Below, piece after piece: positions 7,355-12,890 of a stretch of DNA of 17,717 nucleotides. Positions within the stretch are counted from its first letter, which is position 1, and every line of letters begins with the position of its first letter. The DNA comes from Candidatus Sabulitectum sp. (GTDB lineage Bacteria; Fermentibacterota; Fermentibacteria; Fermentibacterales; Fermentibacteraceae): contig JAGLDB010000016.1 of NCBI GenBank assembly GCA_023145935.1, positions 1-17,717 of the forward strand, written 5' to 3'. The notes under the pieces are model-generated. The model had not been told where the DNA came from, did not search any database, and saw only the letters and a list, made by a program, of their open reading frames with translations. The position numbers and the translations under genes were made by a program.

Positions 7355-7590
7355 TACCTTTTTACTCCTTGGTCAATATGCTGATCATCAGCTGTGGTGT
7401 AAGATATCAAGCCCTTTGCAAATTCGGACATTGCTGCTTTCACTGCGTTCTGCTGGGGGTTGTCGATCTCGGGAACCAGGCATGGAGCGCCACTTCTCAG
7501 CGCGCGAACTCTCTTTGCCATGGCCAGCGCAAGCTTGTACTGGTTGGTGCTTGCAGCAGCAAGATTCTCCACACCTTCAAAGGATTTCAC
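7354..7590 (-). CDS. rpoZ: RNA polymerase omega subunit
   Basis: 78 residues. The core ENLAAASTNQYKLALAMAKR followed by VRAL matches the omega signature (short helix, then R/QYxLVxxxAKRARxL), the part that latches onto the beta-prime C-terminus and helps RNA polymerase assembly. The start is GTG 7590-7588: GGAGG (7602-7598) lies exactly 7 bases upstream and this gives normal omega length. An in-frame extension to 7662 would run through the upstream terminator and is not credible. The gene shares one base with the following lipoprotein gene (TAATG), so the two are probably translated together. In many bacteria rpoZ sits next to gmk; that partner is absent here. The N-terminal segment is less conserved than usual (no RPSxxxL), which lowers certainty slightly. 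Confidence 0.85.
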   Translation of the reverse strand: MKSFEGVENLAAASTNQYKLALAMAKRVRALRSGAPCLVPEIDNPQQNAVKAAMSEFAKGLISYTTADDQHIDQGVKR

Positions 7591-7597
7591 TCTAGAA

Positions 7598-7602
7598 CCT
7601 CC
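7598..7602 (-). promoter_or_regulatory. Shine-Dalgarno fixing the rpoZ GTG start
   Basis: GGAGG on the minus strand, 7 bases before GTG 7590. It selects the 78-residue form of omega over longer in-frame readings. Confidence 0.75.
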
Positions 7603-7660
7603 ATCTATTTTGTGTTGTAGATTATTGCTTGTGGATTTAGACTGGGGAATATACAAAAAC

Positions 7661-7699
7661 ATACCCCGGAAGAGGGCAGTTGTTCCTCTTCCGGGGTAT
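7661..7699 (-). terminator. Intrinsic terminator, perfect 15-bp stem
   Basis: ATACCCCGGAAGAGG (7661-7675) pairs perfectly with CCTCTTCCGGGGTAT (7685-7699) across a 9-base loop. On the minus strand it is followed by GTTTTTGTAT and starts 16 bases after the stop codon of the membrane-anchored unknown gene, separating that gene from rpoZ. Confidence 0.9.
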
Positions 7700-7715
7700 A
7701 ACTGTTATGCGGAGT

Positions 7716-8669
7716 CTATTCTTCTTCTACCGGAGTGTTGTGATGCTCCATGAGCATTTCCCATCTGGGGGTGTTTACCAGATCAACTTCCCGGAGTTCT
7801 GTTTTTAAGTAACCCAATTCAGTAAAGTCCCAGAAACGCACAACTGAAATGTTGTCGTTAGTACCGGCTGAAGCACCCTCTGCCCGGCTTGGGAAATTCA
7901 ATGGTTGTCTGTAACGAACTTCTACTCGTGAGGTATCCGGACTGGATGTTGTGTAAGCAATGAAGACCCATGTCTGTACATTAAGAGAATCACCTCTGGC
8001 GCGTCCACGGGCATCCGGGTTTTCCCAGAACGTAACTAATTCGTCTTCAATGATCTCGAATACATATTCCCCACCAAGCGGATCTGATAATTCAAATACA
8101 TTGATCTCGAGATTTTCCACATCAGTTGGTTTGAGAATTGCAGGATACCTGCCGGCAAGATATGAGGCCTGCTCTTCACTTACCCTGATAAGAGCTGATC
8201 TGGACACCTCAACCCGCTTGTTATGGGCGTATTGCGGGAACGCCAGTCTGGAGAAAGTCTCCATCCAGTCAGCTTCCATGAAAAGAGAGTCAGGGAAATC
8301 CTGTTCAATGAGACCGCCAACAACACCGCCATGTCTGTCATGGTTGGGGCAGGAAATCGCAAACTGGGTTCCCAGTGCAAGTTTGGCATCGTAGTGATAC
8401 ATCGAATCCGGGAAACCGCTTGCTCGGAGTGAGGGACATACACCTATGGTGTCTGAAAGACTGCCGTAGGCAAGAAGAGAGTCAAGGGTGGGAGCAGGAA
8501 CTCCAGCGTTCCTGTACATATGGTCTATGTTGACTTCTGAAAGGCTGTACATTTGAGCTCGGCAAGCCTCTCGAGGAATTCTGTACATTTCAACCCGCTG
8601 GTTAATTCTGAAAATAAGTAAAGCTGCAAGGAGTACAATCAGCACTCTCACAAAAACCTTTGAACCCAT
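7716..8669 (-). CDS. Membrane-anchored periplasmic protein of unknown function
   Basis: 317 residues, not recognised as a named family. A basic start and one hydrophobic segment (about 6-20, FVRVLIVLLAALLIF) form a signal anchor, with the rest predicted outside. Residues 36-118 hold three cysteines: Cys36, Cys78 (GVCPSL) and Cys107 in a CPNHDRHGG segment. The spacing of an N-terminal anchor, a helix, paired CP motifs and a glycine-rich turn recalls pseudopilin-like proteins, but no prepilin cleavage motif is visible, so this is only a resemblance. The remainder is strand-rich and ends in an acidic tail (VEEE). The ATG is preceded by GGAGGGG 5 bases upstream. It is a single-gene unit: candidate promoter upstream, strong terminator downstream. 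Confidence 0.75.
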   Translation of the reverse strand: MGSKVFVRVLIVLLAALLIFRINQRVEMYRIPREACRAQMYSLSEVNIDHMYRNAGVPAPTLDSLLAYGSLSDTIGVCPSLRASGFPDSMYHYDAKLALGTQFAISCPNHDRHGGVVGGLIEQDFPDSLFMEADWMETFSRLAFPQYAHNKRVEVSRSALIRVSEEQASYLAGRYPAILKPTDVENLEINVFELSDPLGGEYVFEIIEDELVTFWENPDARGRARGDSLNVQTWVFIAYTTSSPDTSRVEVRYRQPLNFPSRAEGASAGTNDNISVVRFWDFTELGYLKTELREVDLVNTPRWEMLMEHHNTPVEEE

Positions 8670-8728
8670 TTAGACCCCTCCGAAGGAATTAGTATTTAAT
8701 GTTTCGTGTTTTCATAAATATCAACACT

Positions 8729-8756
8729 AATTTACGACTTTCTCTCTCTCTGTCAA
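8729..8756 (-). promoter_or_regulatory. Candidate promoter with GA repeat in the spacer
   Basis: Minus strand perfect -35 TTGACA (8756-8751), 16-base spacer, TAAATT (8734-8729, 4 of 6 to TATAAT), about 60 bases before the ATG of the 317-residue protein and after the ybbR stop. Ten of the spacer bases are (GA)5. Confidence 0.5.
8741..8750. repeat. Dinucleotide tract (TC)5 / (GA)5
   Basis: Five uninterrupted TC units on the plus strand, located exactly between the -35 and -10 boxes of the candidate promoter. Short, so possibly chance. Confidence 0.6.
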
Positions 8757-8771
8757 TAACCAAACTTACAC

Positions 8772-9434
8772 CTAATCCAAATCTGCAACCGGAACATCCG
8801 GCTTCTCAATACTGACCCGGACCAAGGCATCCGAGTATGCAACCATATCGCCACTGAAAGCAAGAGACACAGTAGTGTGCCCTGAACTGATGGTTACTGT
8901 TTCGGTTGTTATGCTGTCCATGTTCAGTACAGCTGAGGAAGGACCTGTAACTGTAACAAAATTGGGATCTACTGAGATCAGCCTGAATCTCGAAGGAATG
9001 CAGTCATAAAACACAACTGACACGGGTAATCGGCGACTGATCAATGTATCAATGGTGATAGATATCTGGTCAGGCGTTAATAGAGAGACATTTACTGAGC
9101 CATCAGGATGAATATCGGATGTAATAAGCCCAACAGTCAAGTTATGGGGAAAGGCTGAAGTTGACTCGACAGATATGTATTTTTTCATTTCCGTTAGTGG
9201 TGAACTTATCTGATGACTGAGTATTTCAAGTCCGGAGCCGTTGAGTTTTACATTGACCAAGCTGCCGGTACTTTCCATTATCACATATTCGCTATCCATT
9301 TCAAGAACCAATGGAATATCTACATTGATAGAGAAAATCTCTTCATCTATTGCCGCTGCCCATATTAGTGCTCCCACAAGAAGAGCCAGCATGATGCGGC
9401 TGACTTTCTCTGTTCTGGAAAGCTCAGTCTTCAT
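8772..9434 (-). CDS. YbbR-domain protein, membrane-anchored
   Basis: 220 residues. After a short basic head, one transmembrane helix (about 13-29, RIMLALLVGALIWAAA) is followed by DEEIFSINVDIPLVLEM, the typical entry into YbbR repeats, and by beta-rich extracytoplasmic domains: VNVKLNGSGLEIL (61-73) and LPVSVVFYDCIPSRFRLISV (136-155) with VTVTGPSSAVLNMDSI. In Firmicutes the YbbR protein CdaR binds and regulates the diadenylate cyclase CdaA, and the genes are neighbours with glmM. No cdaA or glmM is seen here, so that role is inferred only from the family. The start is ATG 9434, which puts the helix at the correct distance; a longer in-frame reading to 9536 lies inside the DUF3467 gene. The 5' end overlaps the DUF3467 gene by 11 bases. 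Its Shine-Dalgarno is weak (CCAGG). Confidence 0.83.
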   Translation of the reverse strand: MKTELSRTEKVSRIMLALLVGALIWAAAIDEEIFSINVDIPLVLEMDSEYVIMESTGSLVNVKLNGSGLEILSHQISSPLTEMKKYISVESTSAFPHNLTVGLITSDIHPDGSVNVSLLTPDQISITIDTLISRRLPVSVVFYDCIPSRFRLISVDPNFVTVTGPSSAVLNMDSITTETVTISSGHTTVSLAFSGDMVAYSDALVRVSIEKPDVPVADLD

Positions 9435-9720
9435 TGCCTGGTGTATTGAAGCCGATGGAATTCTGCTCTCTGGAATCAGCCAGAGTACCATTTTTTGATT
9501 CGTAAGTTTCCACTTGTTTCGAGAGCTGTTCTGCAAATGCCTTTGCCGCGTGCGGTGACATTATTACCCTTGATTTAAGGCTGGCTGCTGATGCCCCCGG
9601 CATTATCCTTGCGAAATCAAGTACGAATTCAGCTCTTGAGAATGCTACCAGTACCAGATTGCTGTAGGTTCCATCTGAATCTTCCGGTTTGACATTGATG
9701 CGTGGTCTTTGTTTTACCAT
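9424..9720 (-). CDS. DUF3467 family protein
   Basis: 98 residues. The stretch RINVKPEDSDGTYSNLVLVA (8-27), then FSRAEFVLDFARIMPG and SRVIMSPHAAKAFAEQLSKQ, is the full pattern of the DUF3467 family: small soluble proteins without a known biochemical role. There is no signal peptide or membrane segment. The start is ATG 9720, with GGAG (9732-9729) 8 bases upstream; an in-frame extension toward 9783 would cross the intergenic region. The gene overlaps ybbR by 11 bases, so both are likely coupled, the only functional hint available. The tail after about residue 78 (GTLADSREQNS) looks unstructured. Confidence 0.85.
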   Translation of the reverse strand: MVKQRPRINVKPEDSDGTYSNLVLVAFSRAEFVLDFARIMPGASAASLKSRVIMSPHAAKAFAEQLSKQVETYESKNGTLADSREQNSIGFNTPGNED

Positions 9721-9797
9721 TATTTTAGCTCCATGGGTTTTTGCTCGCATATGTAGCATTGTATGAATCGGAGTTACGGTCAAGGTTGGAGGTAATA
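9721..9797. promoter_or_regulatory. Divergent intergenic region DUF3467 / rfaE1
   Basis: 77 bases between two oppositely oriented operons, so at least one promoter for each is expected here. On the minus strand TTGACC (9783-9778) is a fair -35, but no convincing -10 lies at 16-18 bases. On the plus strand TTGCTC (9739-9744) and TATGAA (9760-9765) are only 15 bases apart. No hairpin or clear operator was seen. Confidence 0.35.
9788..9792 (+). promoter_or_regulatory. Shine-Dalgarno fixing the rfaE1 TTG start
   Basis: GGAGG located 5 bases before TTG 9798. It excludes the longer in-frame reading from 9741, whose extra residues do not resemble the family. Confidence 0.7.
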
Positions 9798-10793
9798 TTG
9801 ATACCTGACAGGAATACTCAAAGCCTTCTTGAAAATTTCAAAGGGAAGAAGATACTGGTTACAGGAGATCTTGTTATGGATCATTATCTTGAGGGAACCG
9901 TTTCTAGAATATCCCCGGAGGCTCCTGTTCCCGTGGTAGCTCTTGGGGATGGCTGCGACAGACGAATCCCCGGAGGAGCAGCGAATGTAGCACTGAATGT
10001 TCTTTCTCTGGGTGGAATTCCCATACTGGCAGGAGTTGTGGGATATGATCAGGATGGCGAGATTCTTCTGGGGCTTCTTGCTGACGCTGGTGTAAATGTG
10101 GAGGCAGTGGTTTTAGACCGAAGCAGACCAACCACTGTGAAGACCAGAGTTATGGGAAGAAATCAGCAGCTTGTGAGGATTGACAGAGAGAAAACTCATT
10201 TTCTTTCTCCTGATATTGATAGAGTCCTCCGATCCAGAATTGATTCCGCTATGGACGGGGCAGATGCTGTTATTTTTGAGGATTATGATAAAGGTGTTCT
10301 TTCGCAGGATATTATAGAACATATAATCAGTGGTGCTATTGAACGGGAGATATATGTAGCAGTCGACCCGAAGATTCGTAACTTCTGGAGTTTCACCAAT
10401 TGCAACCTTTTTAAACCCAACAGACATGAGGCAGGCAGTGCTCTTGGTGTGAGAATTAACGGGGTAGACGAGGCTGTTAACGCCGCTTTTGAAATAATGA
10501 AACGCCTTTCCACCGGGGCTGTTCTAATTACTATGGGCTCCAGCGGTTCTGTTCTTGTCCACAGTAACAGTGATCTGCCCCAGCATATTCCCACAGTTGC
10601 CAGACATGTTTTTGATGTGTCCGGTGCTGGAGATTCTGTTATTGCCGTAATGGGTTTGGCTGGTAGTTGCGGGGTAGGGGTAACAGACGCAGCCAGACTT
10701 GCCAACCTGGCTGCTGCCGCTGTGTGTGCAGAGCCGGGAGTTTATGCGGTCAAGCCGGAGGATATAATCAAGGAGGCAGGCAGGTTTGAGTGA
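9798..10793 (+). CDS. rfaE1: D-glycero-beta-D-manno-heptose-7-phosphate kinase
   Basis: 331 residues, PfkB-type sugar kinase matching the kinase half of HldE. The first substrate segment is VTGDLVMDHYLEGTVSRISP (21-40), then EAPVPVV and PGGAANVALNVLSLGG (58 onward). RDREK-like LVRIDREK follows, then VDPKIRNFWSF (about 189-199), LFKPNRHEA, and the anion hole/catalytic loop DVSGAGDSV with catalytic Asp279. It makes heptose 1,7-bisphosphate from heptose 7-phosphate and ATP in the cytoplasm, an early step toward ADP-heptose for the LPS inner core. The adenylyltransferase half is a separate gene overlapping by 8 bases. It starts at TTG 9798 behind GGAGG. Related PfkB kinases (ribokinase, fructokinase) are less likely because of the DxxxDxYxxGxxxRISPEAPVPV signature. 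Confidence 0.92.
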   Translation: MIPDRNTQSLLENFKGKKILVTGDLVMDHYLEGTVSRISPEAPVPVVALGDGCDRRIPGGAANVALNVLSLGGIPILAGVVGYDQDGEILLGLLADAGVNVEAVVLDRSRPTTVKTRVMGRNQQLVRIDREKTHFLSPDIDRVLRSRIDSAMDGADAVIFEDYDKGVLSQDIIEHIISGAIEREIYVAVDPKIRNFWSFTNCNLFKPNRHEAGSALGVRINGVDEAVNAAFEIMKRLSTGAVLITMGSSGSVLVHSNSDLPQHIPTVARHVFDVSGAGDSVIAVMGLAGSCGVGVTDAARLANLAAAAVCAEPGVYAVKPEDIIKEAGRFE

Positions 10794-11268
10794 TTGCACC
10801 ATGAGAGTGCCTGTGATCAATTCTGAGGATGCTGCGGTACTAGCGCATCAGCTTCGCAAAAGAGGGAAAGTCATTGTGTTCACCAACGGCTGTTTCGATC
10901 TTCTGCACCCGGGCCACCTGGAGATTCTGGAGAAATCCAGGGAAATGGGTGATTTTCTTTTTGTGGGGGTAAATACAGACAAGTCTGTTGCAAGATTGAA
11001 GGGGCCGTTGAGACCTGTTCAGACCCTGGAAAGCAGAACGGCAATTCTTTCCAGTCTCAGATCTGTAGATTGTGTAGTCCCTTTTTCTGAAGATACGCCC
11101 CGGGAACTTATAGAAAAGATTCTGCCTGATGTTCTGGTCAAGGGAGGAGACTATACAGTTGAAAGAGTGGTTGGAGGCGAGGTTGTCATAAAGAATGGCG
11201 GAAAGGTGAAGATCGTGCCGTTGGTCCATGGATTCTCTACCACATCAATTATCAAGAGATCTAACTGA
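10786..11268 (+). CDS. rfaE2: D-glycero-beta-D-manno-heptose 1-phosphate adenylyltransferase
   Basis: 160 residues, a cytidylyltransferase-type nucleotidyltransferase. FTNGCFDLLHPGHLEILEKS (32-51) includes the HxGH motif (His41, His44) that binds the nucleotide; VGVNTDKSVARLKGPLRPVQ (60-79), LVKGGDY and GFSTTSII complete the RfaE C-terminal pattern. It transfers AMP from ATP to heptose 1-phosphate, giving ADP-heptose after the phosphatase GmhB, which is not in this window. Translation likely starts at TTG 10786, 9 bases after AGGAGG (10771-10776); ATG 10801 is in frame but 24 bases from that site. The start region overlaps the rfaE1 stop by 8 bases and the stop shares a base with the next gene (TGATG), so the three genes form one coupled unit. 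Confidence 0.92.
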   Translation: MSDCTMRVPVINSEDAAVLAHQLRKRGKVIVFTNGCFDLLHPGHLEILEKSREMGDFLFVGVNTDKSVARLKGPLRPVQTLESRTAILSSLRSVDCVVPFSEDTPRELIEKILPDVLVKGGDYTVERVVGGEVVIKNGGKVKIVPLVHGFSTTSIIKRSN

Positions 11269-12818
11269 TGCCGCGAAGAGATTCTCTTGCTGTTGTTTTA
11301 GGTTTTCTTGTTTTGTGGTCAGCTGCTATTATTCCCGTTCTCTTGTGTCCGCTGGGGAGCTATCCCGTTGTGGATGCCTCATGGCACCATGTATGGGCAA
11401 CTGAGATAGCAAGTGGAAACACCTTTGTATACGCTCCCTATTTCAGAGCACCTTTATATCCTGCGGTTCTTGGTTTTGTATACTTTCTTACCAACGGTTC
11501 CATGCTGTCCGGAGTTCTGCTCAGTTTTGTTTTCGGTGCGTTTTCGGTCCACCTTGTTCACAGGATCGTTTTTCAAAGAGCTGGAAGGATCCCTTCACTG
11601 GCAGCCGCATCGATCTGGATGATCAACGGAGTAAACATCTTCTACAGTTCTACGCTGCTAATTACCCCACTGTATATTTTTCTGCTTCTTTTCTCGTTCT
11701 ATCTGCTGGAAAGAGATAAACCTCAACCGGCAGGCTGGTTGCTGCTTGGTCTTGCAGCAATAGCCCGACCCGGGGCTGTTCTTTTATTTCCTCTCGCACT
11801 TGTTCTTTATCGAAAGTCGTGGAAAAACAGTTGGCTGATGATTCTACCCGTGCTTCTCGTCTGGGTGGTAAACATGTACTACGGTGATGGTTCAACGGTT
11901 ATTTCCAGCCAGGGCGGCATAAACCTTTACATTGGAAGCGGGCCGGAAGCAGACGGTTTTACCGCCTTCGCCCCGGAAGGTGATGGGATTCCCTCTGACT
12001 CTTTTCCTTATGTGGACAATGTATGGTCAGCGAGCTATGCTCCTTTCGAAGACGGTCTTCGGCCATTACCTTCAGAAGTTTCTTCCTGGTGGGTTCGCAG
12101 AACACTGGATTATGTGGTTGACAGCCCCTTCAGATCTCTTCTTCTCACTGGAAAAAAACTGATCTACCTTCTCTCTCCTGTGGCAATACCAGGCAACTAC
12201 GATGTATACTATTTTACTGAATATTCTCCGGTTCTGCGAATTCTGGCAGGCTTTCCCAGGTTCCCTGTCTCAGCCTTGCTGATGTGGCTGCTGCTTCCCG
12301 GTGCGCTCCTTGCAGGAAGACTCTCCAGAGGTGAGAGGAATACCCTTTTATGGATCGTTTGTATTGCAGCGGGGATACTTCCATTTTTTGTTACTGCAAG
12401 ACTAAGATTACCCCTGATTCCACTGGTGGTTATATTACTTCTGCCCAGAGCCTTGAAGAACATGAGGAAAAGTCTGCTGCTGGCTCCGATTGGTGCAGCT
12501 GTGGGAATAGGTCTTGCGTTTGCAACTGCTGGCACTGTTGGCGCTGGAGGTGTCAATATGGCATTCCATGACGGGGTAGCACATTTTCAGCATGGTGATC
12601 AGCCTGGCGCAGAGATTCTTTTTCTAAAAGCAGTTGATGTTGCCTTTGACAGGCAGGACGGCATTGACCTGAATGGTGTTGATGCTCTGTATAATCTAGG
12701 CATCATAAGCATGAGAAAACGGGATACGGAATCCGCGGGAATGTACTGGGAAATGGCTCTTTTGCGTGATCCGGGATATGTTCCTGCCTACGAAGCTTTA
12801 CTGGGGTTGACCCGGTAA
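11268..12818 (+). CDS. GT39-like membrane glycosyltransferase with TPR-like tail
   Basis: 516 residues with roughly ten hydrophobic segments from residue 8 to about 435. The first extracytoplasmic loop has an aspartate (Asp36 in VVDASWHH) followed by FRAPLYPAVLGF, and a later loop has GGINLYIGSGPEADG; both are typical of the GT-C/GT39 (ArnT, PMT-like) class, which moves a sugar from a polyprenyl-phosphate carrier to a lipid or protein on the periplasmic side. The C-terminal 80 residues are soluble and helical, with ALYNLGIISMRKRDTESAGM and WEMALLRDPGYVPAYEAL resembling TPR units. Being coupled to rfaE1/rfaE2 suggests, but does not prove, a role in LPS or another surface glycan. The ATG overlaps the rfaE2 stop by one base. 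Substrate unknown. Confidence 0.8.
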   Translation: MPRRDSLAVVLGFLVLWSAAIIPVLLCPLGSYPVVDASWHHVWATEIASGNTFVYAPYFRAPLYPAVLGFVYFLTNGSMLSGVLLSFVFGAFSVHLVHRIVFQRAGRIPSLAAASIWMINGVNIFYSSTLLITPLYIFLLLFSFYLLERDKPQPAGWLLLGLAAIARPGAVLLFPLALVLYRKSWKNSWLMILPVLLVWVVNMYYGDGSTVISSQGGINLYIGSGPEADGFTAFAPEGDGIPSDSFPYVDNVWSASYAPFEDGLRPLPSEVSSWWVRRTLDYVVDSPFRSLLLTGKKLIYLLSPVAIPGNYDVYYFTEYSPVLRILAGFPRFPVSALLMWLLLPGALLAGRLSRGERNTLLWIVCIAAGILPFFVTARLRLPLIPLVVILLLPRALKNMRKSLLLAPIGAAVGIGLAFATAGTVGAGGVNMAFHDGVAHFQHGDQPGAEILFLKAVDVAFDRQDGIDLNGVDALYNLGIISMRKRDTESAGMYWEMALLRDPGYVPAYEALLGLTR

Positions 12819-12835
12819 TTTAATTGAAGCATAAA
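12807..12835 (+). promoter_or_regulatory. Candidate hppA promoter
   Basis: TTGACC (12807-12812), 17-base spacer, CATAAA (12830-12835, 4 of 6 to TATAAT), overlapping the end of the preceding gene and about 55 bases before the preferred hppA start. No terminator hairpin with a T run separates the two genes, so read-through is also possible. Confidence 0.35.
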
Positions 12836-12880
12836 CCTTCAGATTCTTGTTAGTTAAAAAAATCACGAAGTTAGGTGTAT

Positions 12881-12885
12881 GGAGG
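12881..12885 (+). promoter_or_regulatory. Shine-Dalgarno suggesting a TTG start for hppA
   Basis: GGAGG lies inside the first codons of the ATG 12879 reading and exactly 5 bases before the in-frame TTG 12891. The ATG itself has no ribosome site at a workable distance. Confidence 0.55.
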
Positions 12886-12890
12886 CTGTT

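Noticed and set aside
10283..10705. Opposite-strand open frame of 140 codons inside rfaE1
   Set aside because: It mirrors a well-supported conserved gene, has low-complexity composition and no ribosome site; a shadow frame.
12819..12878. Terminator between the GT39-like gene and hppA
   Set aside because: Only a 4-bp GAAG/CTTC pairing without a T run is present.
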